Below, one piece after another: positions 34,285 to 42,031 of a stretch of 64,000 nt of DNA; the first letter of the stretch is position 1, and each line of letters begins with the position of its first letter. The stretch covers positions 1 through 64,000 of the forward strand of contig NZ_RWIM01000066.1 of NCBI RefSeq assembly GCF_009764645.1, in the 5' to 3' direction. This DNA is from Pseudomonas sp. PB106. GTDB taxonomy: Bacteria > Pseudomonadota > Gammaproteobacteria > Pseudomonadales > Pseudomonadaceae. The translations under genes were made by a program, and so were the position numbers. A model generated the notes under the pieces. That model did no database searches, was not told the origin of the DNA, and saw only the letters and a program-made list of their open reading frames with translations.

Positions 34285-34455
34285 TTTTTCCCACGGATGC
34301 AACCACGCAAAAATAAATCGCTAAATCCAGCAGTTTCGAGGCTTTCTCTACTTCTGCCGCACATCTCTCTGATAGCTAAATCCAGAGCTTTAGGGCACCC
34401 GTTCACCCCCTAGGGGCATAGCGGGATCTTGGCATTAGTTCGGACAAGGAGTCAA
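34255..34455 (-). ncRNA. Candidate RT-associated non-coding RNA
   Basis: About 200 nt on the minus strand between gspC and the RT gene, ending at the terminator above. It has no open frame. It contains an 11-nt direct repeat CTGGATTTAGC (34384-34374 and 34330-34320), a CTCTG...CAGAG hairpin, and a G-rich segment near 34400-34412. A TTGACT element at 34455-34450 could be a -35, but no good -10 follows. Several DRT systems keep a structured RNA immediately upstream of the RT; that parallel is inference. Confidence 0.4.
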
Positions 34456-34526
34456 TAAGCCATCATGCAAGAAAACTCCGAATGAGATATTCCTGAGACT
34501 CCGCTTCTGGTCGAAATCCCTGCTAA

Positions 34527-34958
34527 TCAGGGCCGAGTTAACTTCGGCAAAACCACCCCCTCTCCCAACCTCTCCACCCCCAACCTCACCCTCTCCCCAC
34601 CCTGCTCAATCACCACCCCATCCCCCTCCACCGCCACCAACTTCACCCCAGGCCCAACATTCTCCCCCTGCAAAAAACTCCTCGGCGGCCCATCGTTCAG
34701 GCTCAGTATCGCCACCGCCCCCCGACTCCCCGCCATCACCCCGCTCACCTTGATGTCCATCGGTGCCGTTTGATTGGAAAACCACTGCAATGCCGGGCTA
34801 TCACTGCGCGCCGTCAGCAACTGCGGAGCCGCTGCCGGGGTGTGTGATTCGGCGGAGGTCAGCAGCAGCGACGACCATGTCGCCACGCCGACCAGCGCGG
34901 CGAGCAGCGCGAAGGCCTGGGCCATTTGGGGTGGGGAAACGCGTGCGGTGAAAGTCAT
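34527..34958 (-). CDS. gspC: Type II secretion protein GspC, short form (HxcP-like)
   Basis: A 143-residue inner-membrane protein connecting the platform to the secretin. It has one membrane helix at about residues 12-32 (AFALLAALVGVATWSSLLL) and a homology-region domain at about 55-130 (VMAGSRGAVAILSLNDGPPRSFLQGENVGPG). There is no C-terminal PDZ or coiled coil, so it is a minimal GspC. AAGGAG lies 8 nt before the ATG. It is divergent from gspH-gspJ and now separated from gspI by the 11-kb island. Confidence 0.85.
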   Translation of the reverse strand: MTFTARVSPPQMAQAFALLAALVGVATWSSLLLTSAESHTPAAAPQLLTARSDSPALQWFSNQTAPMDIKVSGVMAGSRGAVAILSLNDGPPRSFLQGENVGPGVKLVAVEGDGVVIEQGGERVRLGVERLGEGVVLPKLTRP

Positions 34959-35078
34959 GGGTTGAATCTCCTTTTTATCCCTGCTGTCAGCCTACGCGGC
35001 AATTCTCTCCGTTTTATTTCACACGCCTTACATGTTGGCCGTGCACGATGGCGCAGGACGCAAAGGAGCGCGCGCGCG

Positions 35079-35525
35079 ATGAACAGGCAACAGGGTTTTA
35101 CGCTGATCGAGTTGATGGTGGTGCTGGTGATCATCGGTATCGCCAGTGCGGCGATCAGTCTGAATATCAAACCGGATCCGCTGCAGTTGCTGCGCAAGGA
35201 TGCCGAGCGCGTGGCGCAGTTGCTGCAGGTGGCGCAGGCTGAGGCGCGGGCGGATGGTCGGGCGATTGTGTGGCTGAGCGATGCCAAGGGGTTTCGGTTT
35301 AGTCGGCGTGGCGACGGTGGCAAGGGGTTTGATCATTTTGCGCAGGATCAGCAGTTGCGTCCGCGTGCCTGGCAGAGTCCGAAAATTGATGTGCGGGTGG
35401 AGCCGAAGCAGCGGGTTGTGCTGAACGCTGAGTGGATCAATCCGCCGTTGCAGTTGACGTTGTCGGATGGGTTGAATCGGTTGAGCGTGGTGCGCGACGG
35501 CGCTGGGCGGATCAGTATCCAATGA
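35079..35525 (+). CDS. gspH: Type II secretion minor pseudopilin GspH (HxcU-like)
   Basis: A 148-residue minor pseudopilin. ATG 35079 has AAAGGAG upstream and gives MNRQQG/FTLIELMVVLVIIGI, a perfect prepilin site with Glu5. The globular part includes RKDAERVAQLLQVAQAEARA and DAKGFRFSRRG, typical of GspH. The longer upstream frame is non-coding. Its stop overlaps the gspJ start (ATGA). Confidence 0.9.
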   Translation: MNRQQGFTLIELMVVLVIIGIASAAISLNIKPDPLQLLRKDAERVAQLLQVAQAEARADGRAIVWLSDAKGFRFSRRGDGGKGFDHFAQDQQLRPRAWQSPKIDVRVEPKQRVVLNAEWINPPLQLTLSDGLNRLSVVRDGAGRISIQ

Positions 35526-36130
35526 AGAATCAGCACGGGTTTACGTTGATTGAGGTGATGGTCGCGATTCTGCTGATGGCGGTGGTGAGTCTGATTGCCT
35601 GGCGGGGGTTGGACAGTGTGACGCGGGCTGATGGTCATTTGCAGGCGAGTGGTGAGCAGAGTGACAGTTTGTTGCGGGCGTTGAATCAGTTGCAGCGGGA
35701 TGTGGAGATGCGCGCGGGGATTGAGCTGACGGAGCCGAAGAAGGTTGGGGTGGATGATGAACCGGTGACGGCGCCGCCGGCGGTTACTGTGCGGAGCAGT
35801 GACAGCAAGGGGTTTCGGCTGGATGTCATTCGTACGGCGGCGGATCAGCCCGGGGCTTTGCAGCGGGTGCGCTGGTGGGTCAAGGGGGACACTTTGTATC
35901 GGGCGGTGGCGGAGGCGCGGAGCCGGTATCCGTTGCCGGCGCCCACGGCTGGGGTGGCGGTGTTGGATGGGGTGAGTGACGTGCAAGTGCGGGTTTGGGA
36001 AGTGGATAAAGGGTGGCGGCAGTTGAGCGGGAATCGGCGGGAGGATCCGTTGGGGTTGGAGATTCGATTGAGTCGGGAGACGGCGCAGGGGGTGGAGCGG
36101 TATCGGCAGGTGATTGGGTTGTTGGAGTGA
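35522..36130 (+). CDS. gspJ: Type II secretion minor pseudopilin GspJ (HxcW-like)
   Basis: A 202-residue minor pseudopilin of the tip complex. MKNQHG/FTLIEVMVAILLMAVV is a prepilin signal. LQRDVEMR, then VRWWVKGDTLYR and VLDGVSDVQVRVW, are the GspJ signatures. It is coupled to gspH by ATGA overlap. The gene ends 17 bp before an inverted REP pair. Confidence 0.92.
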   Translation: MKNQHGFTLIEVMVAILLMAVVSLIAWRGLDSVTRADGHLQASGEQSDSLLRALNQLQRDVEMRAGIELTEPKKVGVDDEPVTAPPAVTVRSSDSKGFRLDVIRTAADQPGALQRVRWWVKGDTLYRAVAEARSRYPLPAPTAGVAVLDGVSDVQVRVWEVDKGWRQLSGNRREDPLGLEIRLSRETAQGVERYRQVIGLLE

Positions 36131-36147
36131 TGCCTATGGAATGTCAC

Positions 36148-36227
36148 TGTAGGAGCTGCCGAAGGCTGCGATCTTTTGACTTTGATTTTTAAGATCAAAA
36201 GATCGCAGCCTTCGGCAGCTCCTACAG
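36148..36227. repeat. Inverted REP pair
   Basis: CTGTAGGAGCTGCCGAAGGC and its inverted copy around a T-rich centre; the same family as 17073, 23195 and 40284. Confidence 0.88.
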
Positions 36228-36781
36228 TGGTATTTGGGTGCGGTCAGTTGGAGGGTGGTTGCGTGGCAGGCCGTCATCGCGAGCAGGCTCACTCCTACAG
36301 TGGACCGTATGCAGTCTGATAGAGATTGGTTGGCTGGTGGGCCGCCTTCGCGAGCAAGCTCGCTCCCACAGTTTTTAATTTGCGTACAACCCAAGCGGCA
36401 AAGCCGCCCCACTCAACAGGATGAGCGCTAGCTCGGCTGCAGCTCTTGATCTTGATCTTGATTCACGGGCGACGTCGGAACGAAGGAACCCCGAGCCTCA
36501 GCGAGCGGGCCGGACGTAGGAGCAAGCGTTTTTTTGCTTACTTTTTTTAGGCGTTTGTAAAAAAAGTGAGTCGCCGTAAGGGCGAAACCCTAAGCAGCCA
36601 TAACCGCAGCAACGGATATGTACTCGGTCATCCCCGCAAAAAAGCCAAGATCAAAAGATCGCAGCCTTCGGCAGCTCCTACAGTGGGATCGAATGTAGTT
36701 AGTTAGAGAATTGCTGGATGGCAGGCCGCAATCGCTGGCAAGCCAGCTCCCACAGGGGTTGGTGGTGTTGGCGGGAATGGG
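36228..36781. repeat. Repeat-filled intergenic region with a long Pseudomonas-type element
   Basis: About 550 bases with no gene. It contains single REP units near 36276 and 36346, then a long block (about 36430-36645) with GTGAGTCGCCGTAAGGGCGA and AACGGATATGTACTCGGTCA. I recognise this block as recurring between genes in many Pseudomonas genomes. A GCTGCGATCTTTTGA-family unit follows at 36649-36684 and a GCTGGCAAGCCAGC unit near 36732-36757. ACTTTTTTT...AAAAAAAGT near 36540-36567 can form a hairpin. Confidence 0.6.
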
Positions 36782-37720
36782 TTAACTGAGGACGACTACT
36801 CCGCCGGGTAGCTCGGTGAACTTGACGCCGTAGGCATCGCGAATCAGCAGTGCAACGCCGGCGAGTTGGTCGAGGCTGAAGCGGGCCTGGACGCGGCGTT
36901 GGCCGAGTTCGCGGTTGAGGAGCAGCAACATGCCGGGGCGGTAGCGGTTGATCTCGTCGATCATCTGGCTGAGGGTCGCGCCGTTGAATACCAGGATTTG
37001 CTGACGCCAGCTCACGACGGCAGCGGTGTCGACAGATTGAATAGCGCCAACCTGCCGCGCGTCATAGGTCAATTGCTGCCCCGGTTGCAGGCGCAAGCTA
37101 CGCCCTTCGACGTCAACTTCAACGGCGCCGTCGAGGCACGTCACGCACACCTGTTGATCGGTGTTGCGCAGGTTGAAACGCCCCTGACTGGCGCGCAACC
37201 ACCCTCCTCCCGCCTGCATCGCCAGAGGCAAACGTGAGGTCTGCACTTCGACTTCGCCGCTGACCAGTTCAAAACCCTGCACGCCTTCGTCGACGGCACG
37301 CTGGTTGATCCGCGTCTGGGTGTTGAGCTCCAGCCTCACGCCATCGGCCGGCTCAATTCGCCGCTGCTGGCCGACTTCGGTGATGTAATCGGCGCCCAGC
37401 CCTTCGAAGCCACCGGGGATCGTGCCGCGTACCACAAAGAATGCTGCCGACGCGGCAATCGCGCCACCAAGAAAGGCGCGCCGGCCAAAGCCGCGCGGTG
37501 CCTGCAACGCCTCAGCCGCTGGCTTCAGGTGCTGCCACAGAACCTTGGCTTGTTCGAATGCCTGCGCATGTTCGTCGCTCTGCGCGCACCACTCGCGCAA
37601 CGCACGAGCGTCGGCCACGGTGGCGCGGCCCGACGTCAGCAGGATCAGCCAGTCGCGGGCTTCGCTGTGCAGATTTTCGCTGGCCGATGGCTCGGCAGGT
37701 CTCAGTCGAAAGATGTTCAA
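36782..37720 (-). CDS. vreR: FecR-family anti-sigma factor (VreR-like)
   Basis: A 312-residue inner-membrane anti-sigma regulator. It has an N-terminal DUF4880 cytoplasmic domain (ARDWLILLTSGRATVADARALREW, in short RDWLILLTSGRAT), one membrane segment at about 83-100 (FLGGAIAASAAFFVV) and a periplasmic FecR domain (about 110-215: LELNTQTRIN, LVSGEVEV, LRPGQQ-type LQPGQQLTYD). The C-terminal STN-like tail (VALLIRDAYGVKFTELPGG) would contact the VreA signalling domain. The gene is downstream of the sigma factor gene. Gene order vreA-vreI-vreR beside hxc genes matches PA0674-PA0676 as I recall. Confidence 0.85.
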   Translation of the reverse strand: MNIFRLRPAEPSASENLHSEARDWLILLTSGRATVADARALREWCAQSDEHAQAFEQAKVLWQHLKPAAEALQAPRGFGRRAFLGGAIAASAAFFVVRGTIPGGFEGLGADYITEVGQQRRIEPADGVRLELNTQTRINQRAVDEGVQGFELVSGEVEVQTSRLPLAMQAGGGWLRASQGRFNLRNTDQQVCVTCLDGAVEVDVEGRSLRLQPGQQLTYDARQVGAIQSVDTAAVVSWRQQILVFNGATLSQMIDEINRYRPGMLLLLNRELGQRRVQARFSLDQLAGVALLIRDAYGVKFTELPGGVVVLS

Positions 37721-37752
37721 ACGCGCAGATTCTCAACGGATTAATCGGGACA

Positions 37753-38304
37753 CTACTCTGAAGACGGTTTTCCGGCCCCGCGACCGAACCGCTGAAACAC
37801 TTTTCTTTCCAGTTTCGCCGCGCAATAGCCCAACGCGGCTTTGATTTCCTTCTCGACCATGCGCGTGGAAATGCCGAAGCGCTGGGAGATTTCCAGGTGC
37901 GGCGCCTCTTCCAGGCGCGCGGCGATGAAGATCCGCCGACGCCGTGCGGGCAGTTCGTAGAGGGCGCTGAGCAATGACTGGATTTCCTTTTGCCCGCCGA
38001 CGACCCGCGCCGGGTCCTGCGCCTCGTCGCTGATTTGCAGCAGCTCCTCGACTTCGCTGCCGGTGAGCAGACGTGCGTCGGCCTGACGCCGGTCGGCGGC
38101 GATGTTGAGGGCGATGCGATACAGATAGGCGTTGGGTCGCAGCAGATTGGGCGGCGTCTCCATGCGGTCGACGCGCAGCCAGGTTTCGTGCAGCACGTCG
38201 TTGGCCAGATCCTCTGAGCCCAGACGCCTGCGCAAACGCACCCGAAAGTCCTCGTAGGACGTCAGGAACAATTGGCTCATCGAGCCTTGTCCGGTGTCTT
38301 TCAT
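37753..38304 (-). CDS. vreI: ECF (iron-starvation type) sigma factor, VreI-like
   Basis: A 183-residue extracytoplasmic-function sigma factor. Region 2 is at about residues 15-80 (LRRRLGSEDLANDVLHETWLRV, in short LANDVLHETWLRV; PNAYLYRIALNIAADRRR-like). Region 4 is at about 115-165 (LPARRRRIFIAARLEEAPHLEISQRFGIS, i.e. HLEISQRFGIS). The start at 38304 (MKDTGQG) overlaps the vreA stop as ATGA; an alternative ATG at 38280 with AAGG upstream would give 175 residues. In P. aeruginosa VreI drives hxc and pdtA genes under phosphate starvation; a similar regulon here is inference from position. Confidence 0.85.
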   Translation of the reverse strand: MKDTGQGSMSQLFLTSYEDFRVRLRRRLGSEDLANDVLHETWLRVDRMETPPNLLRPNAYLYRIALNIAADRRQADARLLTGSEVEELLQISDEAQDPARVVGGQKEIQSLLSALYELPARRRRIFIAARLEEAPHLEISQRFGISTRMVEKEIKAALGYCAAKLERKVFQRFGRGAGKPSSE

Positions 38305-39050
38305 CCCCCGGAAACTCCTTCCCATTTCGTGCATTCCATGCGTTTCCCTGACGACTCCGGTAACAACAGCAACGTGACCGGCTGACGCAAGGCGCTGGGC
38401 GTCGGCCGCTCGATTTTGAGATTGCGAAAACTTTCCACCAGCGCGGTGTCGCGCCGTACATCACCGGTCGAAGTGACCAACCGGTTGTGCTGCACCACGC
38501 CGTCGCGGCCGACCCAGACCTGCAACACCGCGCGATAACTGCCCGGACGGGTCAGCGGCGAGCGGCACAGGTTCTGCTCGATCGCCGCTTGCACGGCGGT
38601 GGCGTAACTGCGGCTGACGGCCGCGCTCTCCGGCGACTGTTTTTGCGTCGGCGTCGGCACGTCTTCCACCTGCGCCACTTGCAGGGTGAACGCATCGTTG
38701 CGCGCATACCGCGCCATCAAGCCGCTGCCGCCGAGCAATCGACGCAGGGCATCGGCGGCGGTGAACTCGCCGTCCACCGCGAGCGAGCGTCTGCCGCGAC
38801 TCAACTGACTGTCGACCAGCACCGCCACACCGGTGGCGCGGCTGTACTGATCCAGCGCCCGGGCCAGATCCTGCGCCGGAATGTGCAGCGTCATGCGCAA
38901 GTCTGCCGGCACCGCGTCGGCCATGGCTTGGCTCGCCGCACAGCCGAGCAGCCACCCCAGACACATCCGGCGCACAAGCCTCGTTGAACGCTGAAAACCG
39001 TCCGTGGAATTGCCTCGCTGCACGGCTGACGAATCCTTGGAAATCGTCAT
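38301..39050 (-). CDS. vreA: VreA-like periplasmic signalling protein: STN domain plus TonB-C-like domain, no beta-barrel
   Basis: A 249-residue exported protein. After a hydrophobic segment (CLGWLLGCAASQAMADA) an STN/secretin-TonB short domain occupies about 50-125 (LRMTLHIPAQDLARALDQYS...GLMARYARNDAFTL). After a linker, residues 150-235 resemble the TonB C-terminal domain (VQAAIEQNLCRSP, GSYRAVLQVWVGRDGVVQ). Unlike ordinary surface-signalling receptors, there is no TonB-dependent barrel. This is the composition of P. aeruginosa VreA. The start is uncertain because no strong ribosome site precedes 39050. Confidence 0.82.
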   Translation of the reverse strand: MTISKDSSAVQRGNSTDGFQRSTRLVRRMCLGWLLGCAASQAMADAVPADLRMTLHIPAQDLARALDQYSRATGVAVLVDSQLSRGRRSLAVDGEFTAADALRRLLGGSGLMARYARNDAFTLQVAQVEDVPTPTQKQSPESAAVSRSYATAVQAAIEQNLCRSPLTRPGSYRAVLQVWVGRDGVVQHNRLVTSTGDVRRDTALVESFRNLKIERPTPSALRQPVTLLLLPESSGKRMECTKWEGVSGG

Positions 39051-39173
39051 CCTGAGGGCTGTTTATGAATCTGGTGTGACGGCCGGTGCAAAAAAACCAT
39101 CACGGGAATTGCGCACGGCTTGCACTAGACTCATGGCATAGCGCGGCCCCGTCGGGCCAGCCAGGAGGCCTGC

Positions 39174-39488
39174 ATGAAAACACTGTGGAAATTGACCTTG
39201 GGCGGGATGCTGCTGACGCTGTTCGCGAGCGCGCACGCCGAGCAGCCGCTGGGTTGCGTGGACGTGACGGTCGGCGGTTACAAGGCGCCGAATTACGATT
39301 GTTTGAGTCAGCAGATGGGCAACAACCCTGACGGTGCGGCGGCGGCCGAGAAGAATCAGGAGGCGTTGAATGTGCCGGTGCATAAGCGGCCGCCGAATCA
39401 GGTGGGTCTCGCGACACCGGCGGCGACCAGCACGCGGATGGGCAATACTTTTGGCACATCAGTGAAACCGCAACGGCCGCCGCAATGA
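39174..39488 (+). CDS. Small exported protein of unknown function
   Basis: A 104-residue protein with a clear signal peptide (MKTLWKLTLGGMLLTLFASAHA) and CCAGGAGG 5 nt before the ATG. The mature part begins EQPLGCVDVTVGGYKAPNYDC with two cysteines likely joined in the periplasm, then a low-complexity Pro/Asn/Thr-rich tail. It is divergent from vreA with a 123-bp shared control region, so co-regulation with the Vre/Hxc system is possible. No known family was recognised. Confidence 0.75.
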   Translation: MKTLWKLTLGGMLLTLFASAHAEQPLGCVDVTVGGYKAPNYDCLSQQMGNNPDGAAAAEKNQEALNVPVHKRPPNQVGLATPAATSTRMGNTFGTSVKPQRPPQ

Positions 39489-39499
39489 TTTTGATCTTG

Positions 39500-39610
39500 A
39501 TCGTTCCCACGCTCCGCGTGGGAACGCAGCCCGGGACACTCTGCGTCCCCTCCAAAGCCGAACGCAGAGCGTCCGTTGAGGCATTCCCACGCGGACCGTG
39601 GGAACGATCA
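39500..39610. repeat. GTTCCCACG-type inverted repeat
   Basis: CGTTCCCACGCTCCGCGTGG and an inverted copy ending GTGGGAACGATCA bracket a short GC-rich core containing CGCAGAGCGTC. A related element lies at 40166. Confidence 0.8.
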
Positions 39611-39618
39611 TGGGGGGC

Positions 39619-40059
39619 TCAATCGCTTGGCGTTTGGCGGAAGCTCACCGCCAACCGATTCCAGCTGTTGATCGCGCTGACGGCCATGGTCAAATCAACC
39701 AGTTCCCCTTCACTGAATTGCTCGCGCGCCTGCTGATAAACGTCATCGGGCACGCGGCTCTCCGCCAACAACGTCACCGCCTCGACCCAGGCCAGCGCTG
39801 CACGTTCGCGGGGATTGAAGAAGTTGCTGTCGCGCCACACGGCAATGGCATACAAACGCCGATCACTCTCCCCGGCCCGCCGCGCATCGACCGAATGCAT
39901 GTCGGTGCAAAACGCGCAGCCGTTGAGCTGCGAGGCGCGGACACGGATCAGCTGCAGCAGCGGCTGCTCGATGCTGAGATTGCTGGTCAGCGCCTCCATG
40001 GCAATCATCGCTTTCATCGCCTTGGGCGACGCGTTGTAGTAATCCAGACGCGGGGACAT
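39619..40059 (-). CDS. Carboxymuconolactone decarboxylase / AhpD-like protein
   Basis: A 146-residue cytoplasmic protein of the AhpD-like superfamily. The redox motif is NGCAFCTDMH (Cys48 and Cys51 followed by His55), typical of alkylhydroperoxidase-D-like peroxidase subunits. Helices with ERAALAWVEAVTLL and LTMAVSAINSWNRLAVSF complete the fold. It is a stand-alone gene, not beside ahpC. The physiological substrate is not evident. The end lies 9 bp from the repeat at 39500. Confidence 0.88.
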   Translation of the reverse strand: MSPRLDYYNASPKAMKAMIAMEALTSNLSIEQPLLQLIRVRASQLNGCAFCTDMHSVDARRAGESDRRLYAIAVWRDSNFFNPRERAALAWVEAVTLLAESRVPDDVYQQAREQFSEGELVDLTMAVSAINSWNRLAVSFRQTPSD

Positions 40060-40165
40060 GGGCAGGTCTCGGTAGACGGAATAATGAGTTCACCGTAAAC
40101 GCCGACAGCGGTGCATTACAGCCCCAATTGCACGGAAAACCGCTACACCAATCACCCCGCGATCT

Positions 40166-40270
40166 GATCGTTCCCACGCGCAGCAAAGGAATGCAGCCAT
40201 GGACGCTCCGCGTCCACTGTGACGCAGAGCGTCACGGGAGGCGTTACCACGCGGAGCGTGGGAACGATCA
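40166..40270. repeat. GTTCCCACG-type inverted repeat, second copy
   Basis: GATCGTTCCCACGCGCAGC at one end and CACGCGGAGCGTGGGAACGA at the other, with GACGCAGAGCGTC in the middle; the same class as 39500. Confidence 0.8.
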
Positions 40271-40283
40271 AAACACCAATCCA

Positions 40284-40371
40284 CTGTAGGAGCTGCCGAA
40301 GGCTGCGATCTTTTGATGTTGTCTTTTGAAAAGCAAGATCAAAAGATCGCAGCCTTCGGCAGCTCCTACAG
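40284..40371. repeat. Inverted REP pair
   Basis: TGTAGGAGCTGCCGAAGGCT and its inverted copy; the same family as 36148. It lies upstream of the MocR-type gene. Confidence 0.88.
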
Positions 40372-40474
40372 GGATTGGGGCCAATTTTGGGTTTTTGTGG
40401 TGCGCAACTATTGCCGATCGCGCAACAGCGGTAATCTGGCGGGCACGCCAAACAGCCTCGGGAGCCTCGTCGGT

Positions 40475-41908
40475 ATGGAACTTCATGTCGTGATCAACGG
40501 CCGCAAGGATCTTGCCGGTCAGTTGTATCAGCAACTGCGCGGGGCCATCGAAACCGGGCGTCTGGCCGCTGGCACGCAATTGCCGCCGAGCCGTTTGCTC
40601 GCCGAGCAACTGGGGATCTCGCGCAAGACCATTTCCGACACCTACGCGCAGCTGACCTACGAAAATTTCCTCACCGGGGTGATCGGCAAAGGCACCTACG
40701 TCAATGCGCGCCCGGCGCAGATCCAGCGCAAACAAAGCCATACCGAACTGGCCAGTGCCGAGGTGATCGAGAGCTGGCGCAATCTGCCGGTGTTTCTGCG
40801 TCACCCGACCCTGGAAGGCTCGCTGCGCTACGACTTTATCGGCGGCGCCACGAGCAAGGGCCAATTTCCCCAGGATGACTGGCGGCGCTGCGTGTCCCAC
40901 GCGATGCGCCAGATGACCCAATCGAAAGGTTTCTACAGTGTGGCCGAAGGCCTGCCGGCGCTGCGCAATGCGATTGCCCGGCACATCGCGTTTTCTCGCG
41001 GGATCAATTGTCAGGACGAAGACATCGTCGTGTGCAACGGCGCGCAACAGGCGTTGGACCTGATCGCCCGCGTGCTGATTCGCCCTGGCAGTCGGGTGGC
41101 GATGGAAGACCCGGGTTATCCGCCGGCTCGCCTGCTGTTCGGCACCCATGGCGCCGAGGTGGTCGGGATTCCTGTGGATGCCGAGGGCATTCAAGTCGAG
41201 CACATTCCCGATGGCACGCGCCTCATCTATGTCACGCCGTCGCACCAGTTTCCGCTGGGCATGCCGATGAGCCACGCACGCCGCGAAGCCTTGCTGGCCC
41301 GCGCCCATGAGCTGGGCGCAATCATCATCGAGGACGATTACGACAGCGAATTCCGCTACGAAGGCCGACCGACCGATTCGCTGTACAACCTCGATCAGCG
41401 CGGCATCGTCGCGTACGTCGGCACCTTCTCCAAAACCCTGTTGCCCGAGTTGCGTCTGGGTTACGGGATTCTGCCGCCGGCGATCATCGAAGCGGTGATT
41501 CGCGCCAAACAGCTCACCGATTTGCACGCCTCAACGCTGCCGCAATGGGCGCTGGCCAAGTTCATCGCCGAGGGTTGCCTGCTCAAGCACATTCGCCGCT
41601 GCCACGCGATTTACGCGCAGCGCCGCGAACGGATTCTGGCGCGGATGGCGACCGACCTGTCGCCGTGGCTGCAAGCCGTGCCGGCGAGCGCCGGGTTTCA
41701 TATGGCGGTGTTCTGCAAGGTGCCGATCGACCTGCCGCTGCTGATCGAGCTGGCGAAGAAGGTCGAGGTCGGCTTGTACTCGATCAACGGCTTCTATTAT
41801 CAGCAGCCGGCCAAGGACGGCTTGTACTTCGGCTTCGGCGCCATCGAGACGCTGGACATCGACATCGCCCTGGATCGCCTGCGCGACCTCCTGCAACAAG
41901 TTGCCTGA
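40475..41908 (+). CDS. MocR/PdxR-type transcriptional regulator (GntR wHTH + aminotransferase fold)
   Basis: A 477-residue regulator. Residues 1-75 form a GntR winged helix (QLYQQLRGAIETGRLAAGTQLPPSR, i.e. GTQLPPSRLLAEQLGISRKT). Residues 105-475 form a fold-type I aminotransferase-like domain with PLP-site motifs: ENGAQQALDL-like NGAQQALDLIAR, EDDYDSEFRY, and TFSKTLLPELRLGY with the PLP lysine in SKT. The ATG at 40475 (MELHVVING) has GGGAG upstream; the earlier frame reads through REP sequence. Members use PLP or amino-compound binding to control nearby metabolic genes. No cognate enzyme gene is adjacent, so the target is unknown. Confidence 0.9.
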   Translation: MELHVVINGRKDLAGQLYQQLRGAIETGRLAAGTQLPPSRLLAEQLGISRKTISDTYAQLTYENFLTGVIGKGTYVNARPAQIQRKQSHTELASAEVIESWRNLPVFLRHPTLEGSLRYDFIGGATSKGQFPQDDWRRCVSHAMRQMTQSKGFYSVAEGLPALRNAIARHIAFSRGINCQDEDIVVCNGAQQALDLIARVLIRPGSRVAMEDPGYPPARLLFGTHGAEVVGIPVDAEGIQVEHIPDGTRLIYVTPSHQFPLGMPMSHARREALLARAHELGAIIIEDDYDSEFRYEGRPTDSLYNLDQRGIVAYVGTFSKTLLPELRLGYGILPPAIIEAVIRAKQLTDLHASTLPQWALAKFIAEGCLLKHIRRCHAIYAQRRERILARMATDLSPWLQAVPASAGFHMAVFCKVPIDLPLLIELAKKVEVGLYSINGFYYQQPAKDGLYFGFGAIETLDIDIALDRLRDLLQQVA

Positions 41909-42031
41909 ATGATTGGCCTAAAGATTTAACCGCCGATTGGTTATTGGTGTTCCGGGGGTGCAGGCCTATTCTGCACAGGCGTTATCCCTCAGTGAGCAGG
42001 ATTCGTCCGGCCTGATTCAGGAGTGTGAGCA

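Noticed and set aside
32739..34455. RT as a typical retron
   Set aside because: The C-terminal VTG motif is not found and no a1/a2 inverted repeat pair framing an msr-msd was identified; cannot be fully excluded.
23200..34526. Integrative element with tRNA attachment site
   Set aside because: No tRNA gene, integrase or flanking direct repeat could be found around the island.
39060..39085. Pho box upstream of vreA (CCGTCAC-N4-GATTCAT on the minus strand)
   Set aside because: Weak match and too close to the predicted start codon to leave room for a -10 element and leader.
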